A stretch of 64,000 nucleotides of DNA from Metallyticus violacea (Eukaryota; Arthropoda; Insecta; Mantodea; Metallyticidae): contig CM060833.1 of the NCBI GenBank assembly GCA_030762175.1, positions 171,354,501 through 171,418,500 on the forward strand, read 5' to 3'. The notes under the pieces are model-generated. The model made no database searches and was not told the DNA's origin. It saw only the letters and a list, made by a program, of their open reading frames with translations. The translations under genes and the position numbers were made by a program. This document shows positions 1 through 11,943 of this stretch, in pieces (position 1 is the stretch's first letter; each line of letters begins with the position of its first letter).

Positions 1-396
1 ATAATCGGTATCTCCTTTTGTGATTACATCAAGTTCACTTTTAATATTTGCCTCGTTCTCTACAACACCTGGAGGAAGAGGAGCAGGCAGGAACTGGCCT
101 AATGGCTGACAGAAAACTTGAGTACACATTTGTGTTCTTATTTTTTGAATTGAACCCTGAACTTTAACTAAACAGAAATAACAGTCATTAAGATGGTTTT
201 TAGGCTCCTTCCAAGCCACAGGAATTGCAAACGGCATGCACGTTTTCCAAATCTTAACTTCTCAACACAATAGCCATGCCATATCCTGGTCACCAAGCTT
301 CACTTTAAAATAAGCATATAAGTTTGTTGTGTCCGTTCTGTGCTTCACCGCGGTAGCAAAAATATTAGGATTGTTCACACACTTGTGCGTAGACAT
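1..396 (-). pseudogene. Fragment of a multicopy insect protein family, one in-frame stop, cut by the window edge
   Basis: Read on the minus strand from an ATG at 396, the frame gives MSTHKC, then KLGDQDMAW, a TGA stop at about 262-264, and then continues in the same frame to the window edge through MPFAIPVAWKEPKNH and DCYFCLVKVQG. I recognise this pattern (an N-terminal KC..P..F segment, a 'GDQD.aWaph' block, and 'vp..WrEP.nH..DCYFC') from a protein family repeated many times in arthropod genomes. Its function is unknown and it often travels with repeats. The usual CxxC cysteines after 'NIF' are missing here, which suggests a small internal loss. A splice-acceptor-like ctctttttgcag lies just before the ATG. 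One stop plus missing cysteines argue for a decayed copy. The 3' part lies outside the window. Confidence 0.55.
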
Positions 397-1012
397 TGCA
401 ATATCTGCAAAAAGAGACAAAATGATAACAACACTGCAAGCTTGAGATGAACACTCTTCCAGGTGACACAACTAGCAGCAACAATACCATAGTACCAACC
501 TAAAGGTTTACAAGTTAGTATTGAGAAATATCCCTCAAACAATACTCAAAACTACTGGCATATAATGTCTAATACACTCAGGAAGTCAAAATAATTATAC
601 GTTATAGAAGAAAACTAAGAACAGTTCTGAACCAGCATAAAATTAAACCAATATCACATACTAGTTTTCAGTCATCTGATATCATGCAGATTATTTTTAA
701 AAGCTTGTTCTTATATATTTAAATTTTATGAGGTAATAGCATAAGTTCAAGTATAGTTATTTTTAATTAAACGATAATGATAAAAAGGAAAGTAAGTTTA
801 TGATATAAATGTTCGTATAATTGGATTTCTAAAGACATGAAATACACGAAACCATATTTATAAATTCTTTACTTTGACATAGTACACAATAAATTTACAA
901 GTTCATTGTTACAAATCAGCAGAAATTGTACACTTCATACGACTACTCAATGTTTAGAGAATAAAAATAAGACCGTGCATTGTAATACAGAATTTATAGA
1001 AGTATTAGAATT
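397..1012. other. AT-rich intergenic stretch
   Basis: Low-complexity AT-rich DNA without a convincing exon or repeat. Its right end (about 999-1012) is one copy of the target-site duplication of the SINE that follows. Confidence 0.5.
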
Positions 1013-1300
1013 TTTTTGATTGATTTATTTATGGACGCTCTTTAACAGCTCAGGTCATCAGCGTCCCATTCAACTCAGGGCGTGAAACGGCCGACAAATT
1101 TTGCTCAGAGGCCTCTCTTTCAGGCTTGAGGTTTTTTTCGTGCCGTAAATGTACGGGACCCACGGCTTTACTTTTCTTCCGAAGGAAGCCATACTTAGGA
1201 TTTTTACGCCCGAAAAAATCCATCGGTCCTGGCCGGGTTTGAACCCGCGATCTTGGGCTTAGGAGGCAAGTATGGTAACCACTACACCACCAGGACCGAC
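1013..1300 (-). mobile_element. tRNA-derived SINE (family C) with target-site duplication
   Basis: The right end, read on the minus strand, is tRNA-like: a TCCTGGT / GCCAGGA acceptor-stem pair, an A-box-like GGTGTAGTGGTTACC, and a B box GGGTTCAAACCCG. The anticodon stem does not pair properly, so this is a SINE head and not a working tRNA gene. About 210 bp of unrelated body follows toward position 1013 and ends in an AT-rich tail. The element is flanked by near-identical direct repeats, gaagtattagaa (999-1010) and gaaatattagaa (1301-1312), which is the signature of LINE-driven retrotransposition. Confidence 0.75.
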
Positions 1301-1318
1301 GAAATATTAGAATGAATA

Positions 1319-1319
1319 T

Positions 1320-1352
<33 letters not shown>
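1319..1352. repeat. (TAA)n microsatellite
   Basis: About ten uninterrupted taa triplets followed by a TA-rich stretch, directly downstream of the SINE target-site duplication. Confidence 0.85.
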
Positions 1353-3954
1353 TATATCTATATATGTTATAGTATGCATACATTCTTCGTTTAATACATT
1401 TTATGTAACTTATATAAATAATGTTATCTGATATTCCACCTTGTATGACTTTTACTCTAAATAATAGTATAATATGATGTCTCTTATATTGAATTTTTCA
1501 CCATTGGTCACCTTTCTAAATGCATGGTCATAATAATTTGTAGCATTATTTTAATTAAATTAATTTAGAACTTTAAATTATTTCTGCTGGAAACTTTGCC
1601 ATTCTTGATATTTCCCATTCTCTTATTGTGATCATTTGTTAATTAATATAGAGGATGGACCACAAACCAATGTCTTTTAGATGGACCATTAAGCTAAATG
1701 TTGACTTATTCTAAATTTATGGGAATGGGAGTCCTTCAAGATAGCGTCACAAAAACATGTTATAGCAGGTTTCATAAAGGGGCTCCAGGAGAGAGGATAA
1801 CTTGAAAACTGAACGACGATGCTATTTTTATATATTCTGATTGCCCTAAAAATTATGCAAATTTCGTTTAAAATATTGTTTCTAAAGTTAAATCTGGAAA
1901 CTTTACAATAAAGCGTCTTGCATTTTGTGATTCAAAAAAAAAAAAAAAAAGAATTAAAGAAAGGACAATAACATGTGGTAACTTTTAGTTTCAAAGCCAC
2001 TTAAAAAATGTAAAAATAGTTTGACAGTTTTGATTGTTCAACTCTTATAGACCATGCCATATGTTATGTTTTGACACAAAGATAAACATTCATATTAAAT
2101 GCAGGAGAAGTTATTGACTTGTATTGTAAATCTTCATGGAGTGAAATGAGATACACTGTCTTTATGGAATGCAAGTATGGAGATATTAAGAACCGGAATT
2201 GAATGAAAATAAAGGAAAAAGTTCATTATGACAAAGCTATACATGTTCTTGATGCTCTTATTGTAAATTCACAGATAAATCAACCTGAGTTGGCCATGAT
2301 ACAGCAACTTCGGCCACTCTTCGTATAACAAACAGCAGAAAAGGCACACAAAGAGATTGTCTACATAATCGTATTACAGAAAATGGTTCACTGTTTTGCA
2401 ACACATTATTTTTAGTGAGGAAATTTGGTAAATTATTAAATATAATATGTATTTCTGAATATTTATAAACTCAAATAGATGATAACTGCATCTTTTTAGC
2501 ATCTTTGAAGATTAAGTACTTGTGACGTTATTGGTCCCTTTATAAGACAACCTTAATTTTTGAAGGCACAGTTAAAAGTGAGGCATATTGTCACTTTGTC
2601 AATTAAAATTACTTGCACTCTTTGAAAATATACTTCTTAATGTAAGAGCAGAAACTTTACCAGCAAGATGGTGAGCCATCACTCTTTGCAATTTGCACAC
2701 GTGAATTACTAAATGAGATTGTTACACAGCCTTGTTCGAGTTACTTTCAGAGAGACATCTACAACACTTTCGACCAAAGAGAATATGAAATAACGAATAC
2801 GTAAAGTTTATAAGATATTGCTCCCTGTGATAGCTAAATTAAAGAAAAATCCGTAAATTATATTAAGAGCCAGTTGTATAAAAAGTTAGTTTGGGGCATA
2901 AAGTTAACCATTAGTCATGCTAAACTTGGTTGCATAAACACTAATCTAAGATTATTTCGTCTTAACCTTAAATTAAATCTAACTCGCGAAATTTCACAAT
3001 TTAAAGCACTAACTAAAGTTTAATAATTGTTAAGTAAACTGTTTCTCAGAGTACAGAAGCATAACAACTTTATTTACAAATAAAACAGTAACTTACGTTA
3101 TTTTAATTTCATATATAAAGTTTTTTCCTTCAAATTTTCACTTTTCATATCCGCTTAATAACAGGGTGGCGTTCAATTGCACGTTACGTTAGATAAACCT
3201 TACAAACGGTATATTGTACAGATTTCTGATTTCCGACATCGCATCCGAAAATGAATTTTACCATAAGTTCTTATATTTCATGAAAGAAATAATCCGTTCC
3301 TAGAACTTAATGACAAAAATTCAAAATGCGATTTCCCTTAGCAAAAGATGTCGAAGAAATTATTACAATCACAAACTAAGAAAAGTAATGCGTTGAATTC
3401 GATGTTCATGATACTACTAAATTTGTTGGTTCCATGCGACAGGAAGCTTCTAAATATTTAGTGTTGAAGAAAATCAGAATATTTCATCATTGTAAAGTAG
3501 ACCCCCATCCCGGGGCCATTGAATTTTATTCCATGCCGCTATCTGGAAAATCCGTTCATCTAATATGTTTAGAAAAAGTCAGCTTGAAGTTTTAATAGTT
3601 CCATTTAAGATATATTGGGTTGTAACATTTTCTATGGGACGATATGTCCTAGAATTTCAATCTGCGCCCATAGATACTGGCTATTTTTGTCTAAAATATT
3701 TATTGTACGGCCCAAAGCTAGACATAGCACAGAATATAAAAGTTTAAGGTGGGATTGACTTTCGGAGAATCGATAAAGAAAAGTATTGTGTATATTCATT
3801 CTCTGTGGTAGTATTGTTGACGTTTACACTTCTATGAGGCGCTGATCCCAGGTTTAACTATATATATACTTTTTGACTGAAAATAGTCATTTGTTCCTAG
3901 ATAGAAATAATAAACTACAGTGCGGTTATTTTAGCGCAGAGTGCAGGTTGTTCT
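1353..3954. other. AT-rich intergenic DNA
   Basis: I see no gene here. There is a poly-A run near 1935-1951 and only short frames with stop-rich, AT-driven composition. Confidence 0.45.
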
Positions 3955-4135
3955 TTGTTAAGCCACTAAGAACGAGTTTTATGTACGGTACGTATTTGAA
4001 AACGGATTCTTACACAGAAGTAATCAGGCGATTCGCAAGAAATTCCAGTAGAGAAATTTCTCTCCAACCTTAAAAGATAAAATCTCTTAGTTACAAGAAA
4101 CGCCCAGCCGCCGTGTTCTTACAGCACTTTTCAAC
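3955..4135 (+). pseudogene. HTH-type transposase N-terminus relic
   Basis: The reading TEVIRRFARN is followed, after a stop and frame damage, by an RPAAVFLQ-type segment. It is a decayed relative of the better-preserved copy at 18,080-18,335, sharing the nucleotide string aggcgattcgcaagaaa and a downstream 'cgccgtgttcttac' motif. The pattern (R.F..k.p.....hqLv.kF) is that of the helix-turn-helix DUF4817-like N-terminus common in insect DNA transposons. Only this N-terminal part is recognisable. Confidence 0.45.
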
Positions 4136-5169
4136 GCATATTGCGGACAATGTACTGGCGCTGTGGTATCTTATTTTCATGATTTCAACAAAGTTAAAGT
4201 CTATTATTACCATCAGTTTTAAATGCAGTTACGTTTTATGCATTCAGTAATTAATATAAATCGTACTAAAATAAAAATACAAGATTTATGCGCAGCGATT
4301 GTATCTCCCTCCTGCGCTTAGTAAGCAATTAAGAGGAAAAATAAATAATTAATATAGCAATTACTAAACAGTGGAAAAGGTTTTAAGTTCCGTGTGTTCA
4401 ATATATTCTTCAAATGTTTGATTTTCATGTCTAAATATGAAAGTGTTTCTTTAACGTCCCTTAAGCCTGCTTTCAGTTTGAGTAATTCCCATGCGAATGT
4501 TTTTATGTCTTCGCCATTTCTGCTATGTGTTGAACGTTTCTATTGCAAGGACGTCATACTATCGCAGACCTTCCATTATTGGAGGAACAAAGGCAATGTT
4601 GGCTTGCTTCCATATCTACACTAAAATGTAAGGTGTTGGTGTTTCAAGCTTTTCTTGCAGCGCTGTTTATACCTAGATTACTGTAAATGATATTAACAGA
4701 AGTAGATTTCTAAATTATGAATGAAAACGCATTTGTTTGCAAGGGTAACGTAATATTTGAAAATAACTCGTTACTTTGCAAGATTGTGTGTTTGCTTATT
4801 TACATCTTCTCTCAGTAACCATTTCTTTTGAAGAAACAGTTGATGCTTTTCACCTATGACTTGATTCTCTTATCTAAAGACGGAAATAATATCAGTCATT
4901 TTTATAAGATTGTCATATTCTTGTAATATTATACACTAAGAATTGAGGTAAATTTGTAATTTTTCCATTTGTTGTGCCACTAACTTATTTTCATGTAGAT
5001 ACATTTTAATAGGCTATTTTCTCTAAGTACTTCTTAAGCAATTAAATGATCAATTTTTTCAAAAATATTTCTTTAAAATATCATGAGAAACAGCTCTTGA
5101 CATATTTTCACAGCGTTTTTTTTTTAAGGATAGTTTGGAAAATAAGAAACATTACATATGTGTAAATGG
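4136..5169. other. Intergenic DNA with a possible dispersed repeat
   Basis: No gene. About 4,390-4,530 resembles about 25,490-25,640 in the same orientation (shared ttttcatgtct, then cat-n-aatgtttt and gtcttc), suggesting an old unnamed repeat. Confidence 0.3.
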
Positions 5170-5175
5170 TTTATT
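5170..5175 (-). promoter_or_regulatory. AATAAA polyadenylation signal of cuticular gene 1
   Basis: Canonical AATAAA on the minus strand about 200 nt after the stop codon of the gene whose second exon ends at 5,371. Confidence 0.5.
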
Positions 5176-5370
5176 CATTTACCAGCAGGATGTTGTACAT
5201 GACGATGGCTGAATGGAATACAATAAATAATTTGGTTTATAAATACCAGTGATGAACTCCAAGAAATCGGACATGCGCTGCCCTTTCAAAGTTTCTGCCG
5301 CAGCAAGGCTGAAAACAAAACTGCATAAGGCTGTGCAGTTTTAACAGTAGTATGGGAGATGTTTGTACTC

Positions 5371-5838
5371 TTAGTAAGCGTAGGTGATGCCATAGCCGTT
5401 GCTGTAGGTCATGTGAGCAACAGCGGGAGCAGCGGAGTAGGCGACGCCGAGAAGACCGTGGGCAGCGACGGCGGGAGCGGCGTAGGCAGCGGGTGCGGCA
5501 TAAGCGCGGGCATAGGGAGAAGCATAGGCGGCGACGGCAGGGGCGGCGTGGTAGGCGGCGACGGCAGGGGCGGCGTGGTAGGCAAGAGCATCATTGCTCA
5601 CACGGACGTCAGACTTGCGGACGCTGGAGAAGGGAGTGTCGATGGTCTTGGAGTAGGTGGATACCTGTCCCAGGTTGCCGGGGGTCCTCAGGATGTTGGA
5701 GTGCTGGGAGGTGATGGCAGCAGGGGCATGGGCGGCATAGCCGTAGGCGGGGGCGGCATAGGCAGCCACGGGGGCAGCAGCGTAACCTCCCAAGTAGCCA
5801 GCGTTGGCAACAGCCAGCACGGCGGCGAGGACGAAAAA
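5371..5838 (-). CDS. Cuticular protein gene 1, exon 2 (alanine-rich, retinin-like/CPLCA-type)
   Basis: This is the main coding exon of a secreted cuticle structural protein. Joined to the four-codon first exon at 7,551-7,562 (MAIK) it predicts 159 residues. The exon starts after the acceptor ttctattttcag. The signal peptide ends around ANAG (residues 15-18). A YAAAPVAAYAAPA repeat follows, then the conserved block (TSQHSNILRTPGNLGQ, then TPFSSVRKSDVRVSND, about residues 47-87), two HAAPAVAAY repeats, and a C-terminal GLLGV.YSAAPAVAHMTYSN...YAY tail. AAPA repeats are typical of insect cuticle proteins such as the 16.5-type, and the central block resembles the retinin-like domain of the CPLCA group (family knowledge). 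There are no Cys residues and no chitin-binding R&R consensus. The exon is GC-rich within AT-rich DNA. The minus frame also reads upstream to an ATG at 5,922, but that segment is intron. Confidence 0.88.
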   Translation of the reverse strand, partial: FFVLAAVLAVANAGYLGGYAAAPVAAYAAPAYGYAAHAPAAITSQHSNILRTPGNLGQVSTYSKTIDTPFSSVRKSDVRVSNDALAYHAAPAVAAYHAAPAVAAYASPYARAYAAPAAYAAPAVAAHGLLGVAYSAAPAVAHMTYSNGYGITYAY

Positions 5839-7550
5839 CTGAAAATAGAAACGTTTGACGGTCAGCAATGCGTTATAATGAACACTCTGAGCTGTTACAT
5901 TTCCCATCCTATCGCTTCCCATTTTACCGTAAAAAGAGAAACCTCATTGTCTTGTGGACTTTTCCCCCCGAATACTCTTGCCACCAAACATGATTTAAAG
6001 ACCAATTGACGCTCTAACCTGTGATAGAGAAAGGTTTGGGAAAATCACAGAAATTTTGAAACTGCTATTTAGGATATATAAATGTAATCACAGCAGACTT
6101 GCCTCCTCAAACTTTCCTTTTGATCATGTCAGCGAAGTAAAGCAATCAAATAAAGTCCGTATGAATAGTTTGTCAGATACTGCTTGTAAAGTATTTATAA
6201 CTGACATGCACATTTCGTAAATACTACTTGTGCATTGTAACAGAAAGGAGGAGATTCTTTAATTCTAAAATATATTTCCATTCACTTAATATTTAGATCC
6301 GCAAATCAAGATTTATATTTCCCTAGAGCTCTAATTAGGTGACTTTAAGAAGCTCCTTCCGCTTTGCTTAGTTATAATTACTATTAAATCACTCTAATAT
6401 TACCTTTTAATATTATTGACATAGTATAAAGATTATAAGGGCGTGAACTCGTTTATTAGCACTTTTTAAGGTATACGTTTTTGCGCACACTTAGATAAAG
6501 TTACTGCAGATAATTGCATCATATTCATCAAACTATATAGGATTTACTATTGTTCAAATATCAGAAAAGGCCGAATCCACGGAGGCGAAGTGATATTCAA
6601 ATTGCTGCATTGCTAGATACACATTTTTTCTACTCAAAAACTTATTTCCAGTTGAGATTTCAAGGGTGTACGAAGAGTAAATTGCACGGCCAGCTAGATG
6701 TCATTACATACTCTAAAATTTCTCTGAAAGTTCAGAACATTGTAAACACTTGGATGAAAAGTTGATAATTTATATGTAAAAAATGCTGATATTTTAATTC
6801 ATGCGCTCCTTTTCTCCCGAGAACGAAAAGCAGTAAAATAATTTTGCTTCAATCTGCTTAGATATAAAACTTTTCAAATAAGTTATGTCAAGAAGTGACA
6901 CGTTTTACGAAAATTTTCAGTGCTAAAATGATAAAAGCTATACAAATATTTTATGGAATTAAAAGTAAAATTTTAGTGTATTGAATAAGTAAGGAGTAAT
7001 GAAATAAGAACTGTTAGACCTAAAACCGATACACGGTGATCAACAAACATCAAACCACGAACAACCCAGAGAGATTTCCTGATGACCATCGCACCATCGA
7101 ACCAAACAGTGTAAGAAATGCCAGCTTAGAGATTTTAAAAAATATTTAAATGACCGATTATAATTAAAATAGCTGTACGGAATATTAAATAATAGACATT
7201 AGTTTTAGCGCAATCGAGTCCGCAATTTTTCTGTTTGAAGTTTGATCTTAGAAATAGAAACCATATGTCGACTTTTCTATTTACGCTGATAGGAGCTACG
7301 AGGGATCTTAGCTTCTTTCTTAGTCCATGATTCGCGATTCCTAACATGTTTGGGCATAGTACAAAATACCAGTCACTCTTGGAATGCTTTAGCTCATAAT
7401 CTTGAAACACTTTTTAACGAAGTGTCGCTGTTGTTCCGAAATAGACGAACGCACTCCTGAACAACAGATATGCCCCAAAACCTGAGTCTCCAACTGTTAT
7501 CTGGCTTTGCTCAGCGCATAGCCCAATATCATTAAGCCCAGTATACCTAC
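5839..7550 (-). other. Intron of cuticular gene 1
   Basis: A 1,712-bp phase-0 intron between donor AAG|GTAGGT and acceptor TTTTCAG. AT-rich. No element recognised inside, although a few frames run open by chance. Confidence 0.75.
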
Positions 7551-7562
7551 CTTGATGGCCAT
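7551..7562 (-). CDS. Cuticular gene 1, exon 1 coding part (MAIK)
   Basis: ATG GCC ATC AAG followed directly by the donor GTAGGT. A first exon coding only about four residues, with the intron interrupting the signal peptide, is the usual structure of insect cuticular protein genes. The two sister genes here have the same arrangement (MAFK, MAAK), which fixes this start. Phase 0 joins it to TTT TTC GTC of exon 2. Confidence 0.8.
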
Positions 7563-7640
7563 TGTTGGTTTGTGTTCTTCAAGTGTCTCTTGGTACTTGA
7601 GGACAGGTGTTGTTTGTTGTCGCCCATTGTCGGGAGCTTG

Positions 7641-7648
7641 CTTTTATA
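7641..7648 (-). promoter_or_regulatory. TATA box of cuticular gene 1
   Basis: TATAAAAG on the minus strand, about 80 nt upstream of the ATG at 7,562. This places transcription start about 50 nt before the ATG. Confidence 0.65.
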
Positions 7649-7649
7649 C

Positions 7650-10600
7650 TCGGAATATGTTACACTCCCATAAAGAAAGAAAGGGTGGAGGAGTAGGAGG
7701 GGGCCAGAACAAGGCGTTTCCCCACTTTCGCTGGGTGCAAGAGGCCGCCCCAACACGTGTCCCATTGGCAAAACTGGAAGGCAGGAATTTGCATCCACGG
7801 CTTTTGGTTTTGGTGGTCTGCGGTTGAATGAACTGCAGAGCTCAAGCGCCAGGTTCTATTCTTCAAAAATTCCATATTTTTAGCTCGTCACGATAGTGTG
7901 AAATTCGCCACAGAAGAAAGAGTGAAATAATAGATTTTGTCTGTCTGTTGTATTTTTTTTGGGGGGGGGGAATTAAACACTGAAGTGTTAGGCTTTAATT
8001 AACAAATATATTCGCTTATTACTGTTAGTAATGTTTATTGCTCTGTTTCCGCACTTTTCTTCTTGTCTCTTTGCTTTTTTACCTTTGTGATTTTTCCCTT
8101 ATTTTAATATTTTAAAACACAAATGTTTTATTATCCGAAATGTTAGTTTGAAGTACATTATAGTATAGTGCTGGTTCTTTTCCGTTTTCCTCTTTTTTTA
8201 CGTCTTAAAATCGCGTTACTCGTATTTCACAAGTAAGCTGTCAGTTGCCAAACTATGTACAGATGTTTACCTACCGCGCTAGCATTTATTGTTTCTCATC
8301 AATTAGTTATTCTTTATTGCATCTCCTCGTGCATGGAAACTGTTTTTAAGCTAAGCATTATTTCGTCCTTATTCTAATTTGGAGATGTTTATTGTATAAA
8401 ATAACTTCTTTTCATAAAAAGTTATATTCTTTATCTTAAAGCTTAATAAAATTATCTTAAAAGCATTTTTGGTTACCTTTTCCTTTATTTTCTTATTTAG
8501 AGAGAAAAAGAAGTTAAATGAAAAAAATGCATGGTTAATGGTGATGATGAAAGCTAACCATAAATATGAATATGTACAACGAAAATAGAAAACGGAATCA
8601 AGGTCACAACAAGGCTGCAGATGAAGTAAAAAAGATTGCCGACCAGTATATTACGAAAAGGAAAGTTGCGGGGACGGGAAACCGCAATCTAGAATCATCC
8701 AAGATAACATGTAACATAATTGTATCGCACTGAGCTCGAGCCAAGTATAAGGACGCTACTGGTAAGGTCGACGTAAAACTAATGTAAAAATACTGTTATG
8801 GTTAGCAGATACTGGGGGGAACGTATAATAAGAGAACGAACATATTCTAATTCCAACTAATGGTGCAACTTTTTCAAAATAAAAGTGATTATTGCTAATA
8901 ATTATTTCTGCAGCACATAATTACGTTATAAGAAAAATCACCTTGCACAACTATGCGCTGTGGTTGACACATTTTATTCCGCACCCCAACACCGTTGGCA
9001 GTTTATTCTGAGTAACCCAAGTAGGGTTCGAGATGGACGGTAAATATATGAAATCAGAATTCCGCACTGCATTCGAAAACTAACATTTGTAACATTTACA
9101 AATCTGCTTACTTAATAATACCTTTAATTTAAAACAATTAATCAAGTAGAGTAATGGAGTAAATAAATGTTATTCATTATGGAACTATCCATAATCATAA
9201 TCATATTCACAGGGCTTTAGTTATAAACCTTGTCCGGTCACGCAACGCTCTACGTCTCACTATTAAGCGTACGGCAAACATCATTTTCTGAACCTGTTAT
9301 CTGCCGATCTCAAGACAGTGTGCATTTATTTACAAAGAATAATTTTTCCCGAAAAGATCGCTTCTGATATTAATAAAGTCCGGTTTTGGCAATGTGAAGG
9401 AAGATTGTGTCAATGAAGTCAGAAATATTATTGTGACGGAGCTCAGAATGTGCTTTTCAAATGCAATTCCTGATTAGCTGAGGGAGGACATCCAATCATC
9501 AATTCACTTCTTTCAGGAATTGATATGTAATAAAGATGTATGAATGTGTTTTTCGTTTATAACCAGAATTTCTGAAGCAACAATTATACTTTCTTTCTTA
9601 CTTCATATAGTAAGTTCCATCAAATTCAGAGTCCTGGGATTCTCAGATAAATACTTGTATTATGTTTAATAACTAAAATGCATAACTGCTATAGTAGCTC
9701 CATGAATTTAACTTTTTTTTAGGAAATGTCGTATTTTTACTAAGGGTAAAAAAAGTTCATTGACTATTTATTTTTGAAGATGAATATCGTAAGCAATACA
9801 AACTTCCGAAGTGCAGCAACGCTAACATTATCCTTATAAAAATGTTTCGTAGTTCTCAGGTATAGTTTTACTATTAATTTTAGCGATAGTTTGCCAAAAT
9901 TTTATTATTTAAAACTGTACTAGGAGATGAAATTAATTTTAAAACTCATACATATTGAAATATTAATTATTTACAATTATTACGATTTTTTATAATTTTA
10001 GTTTGCAATATTTCGTAGTGAATTTTCGACATGTGCTAATCTTTTGAGACAATGGGCTACCTCAATGAAAAAATGAAAATATAAATTTATCTTAAAACTT
10101 TCGGAATGGTTTGTTGCCTCCTCCTAACAGTAGTTGAGTACTCATGCATCATGCTGTAAATAAACGTCAATTCAATTATCTAGATTCCACGTAGTTTTAA
10201 CATTATTTGATTCCCCACACAATGCATGCGCGGTTGAGAAGAGCAGCTCACATCCACAAAGCGTATTAAATACGCTTCATTCTGGTGAACAACACGGGAT
10301 TTCAATAAACCTGTCGAAATAAGGTTAGGTAGAAATATACTTGTCTGGGTTAATAAGTTCCTTTATAATTTCTTAATTTAGATAGAAAAATAATAAAATA
10401 TATAATCTCTGTTTTCGATTATATTCTAAAAATAGAAACCTTTTCTTACTTCCTATGCTCATATTTTTAATCAAAAAGGGGGAAAGAAAAAAAGAAGCAC
10501 TTAGAATATAACGTTTTAGGAGTTATTCTTAACAAAATGGTACGTATTACAATATAATCGGAAGTAAGTCACATTTAAACTGTACTGTGAAAATAATTTC

Positions 10601-11440
10601 ATGCTGCAATGATAGTGTCCTTAAGAAACATTTCTTTAATCGTTGAACTACCGCTTAAATGTATGACATAGATTCAATAGCTACCTCTTTTGTAATTAGG
10701 AAAACGCTAACACTCCAATTTCTCTGTCGTTCCCATAGAAGTACACGACTGTATTTGTTCCCGCCAAGATCAAAGGGAAGTGGTTGAGGTCATTGCCTCC
10801 TACTCTTAAGCAATGCGTGTTCGTCCTAGATCAGGCATGCCAACTGCTCTTGACCACCAGCCTCAGAACAAGAACTCAATACTATAGGTAGATTAACAGT
10901 TTTTCCAGTCATGAAAGGTTTTAACTTGCGGGATTTCAGACACCCCTGTTTGAAAGAAAGAGAAGGACATGCATATAACAGAGCGCCAGTATATTTCGGA
11001 GCACTACAGTCTCTGAAGCTTCAAACGAGATCTCGAACGAGAGAAAAAAGTCATATGCCACTGAGGTATTTCACTTTTCACTTAGCTATCTTTATCTTTT
11101 CTTTTTAAAAGTTTTATTTCTGTAAAACTAAACTTAAAACATTAAAATGTTTCAATGACAGAGGCTTAAGGGACATTTCTTGATACAAAAGCCTATTTGA
11201 TCCTCTGAAAGAATACTACATTCCTGAAAGTCCATGTGATCAGGAAAATGCAGAGGTAAACAAAACGCAAATGTACATGATGATAGTGGGTGTGATAATA
11301 ACATGCTGCAACACATTATAGTTCAGTTACTCGGAAGTCATTATCAATAGCTCAATAAGTTTAAAGCAAGTGAAGTTAGTTATTCTACAGTGTTTTTTCC
11401 GAAAGTGCCCATAAGATTCTTTAGATCATTCTAGTAACTG
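7650..11440. other. AT-rich intergenic DNA
   Basis: No supportable gene. It contains a T/G homopolymer run near 7,952-7,970. Open frames are short and have no recognisable motifs. Confidence 0.45.
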
Positions 11441-11446
11441 AAAATC

Positions 11447-11943
11447 TAACATAGGACTGTATTTGTATTAGTGAGTTATTTCTTTCCTTATAAGGTGTGT
11501 ATAACGTAGGACTGTGTTTGTATCACTGAATTACTTCTATCCTTATGAAGTGTGTATAAGGTAGGACTGTGTTTGTATCACTGAATTACTTCTATCCTTA
11601 TGAAGTGTGTATAACGTAGGACTGTATTTGTATCACTGAATTACTTCTATCCTTATGAAGTGTGTATAAGGTAGGACTGTATTTGTATCACTGAATTACT
11701 CCTATCCTTATGAAGTGTATATAACGTAGGACTCTATTTGTATCACTGAATTACTTCTATCCTTATGAAGTGTGTATAAGGTAGGACTGTATTTGTATCA
11801 CTGAATTACTCCTATCCTTATGAAGTGTGTATAACGTAGGACTCTTATTTGTATCACTGAATTACTCCTATCCTTATGAAGTGTGTATAACGTAGGACTG
11901 TATTTGTATCACTGAGTTACTTCTATCCTAATAAAGTGTGTAT
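11447..11943 (+). repeat. 55-bp minisatellite, about nine copies, with alternating 110-bp higher-order pattern
   Basis: The unit begins ataacgtaggactgt and continues tttgtatcactgaattact, then tctatccttatgaagtgtgt. Unit starts at 11,501, 11,556, 11,611, 11,666, 11,721, 11,776 and 11,831 are exactly 55 bp apart, and the next is at 11,887 after a 1-bp insertion. Units alternate between 'ataacg' and 'ataagg', so the array was amplified as a two-unit (110-bp) block. The edge units are more diverged. Confidence 0.95.

Noticed and set aside
1225..1300. Possible tRNA gene on the minus strand
   Set aside because: The anticodon stem does not pair, the sequence continues into a repeat body, and target-site duplications flank the whole unit, so it is a SINE head.
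5839..5922. ATG-initiated extension of cuticular gene 1 upstream of exon 2
   Set aside because: It lies upstream of a good splice acceptor, lacks a signal peptide start, and the MAIK first exon with TATA box at 7.55-7.65 kb matches the sister genes.
5359..6009. Long plus-strand Gly/Val-rich open frame over cuticular gene 1 (and similar ones at 15,342-15,935 and 38,257-38,730)
   Set aside because: They are antisense shadows of GC-rich Ala/Pro codons (GCC read as GGC). They lack splice signals, and the minus-strand genes explain them fully.
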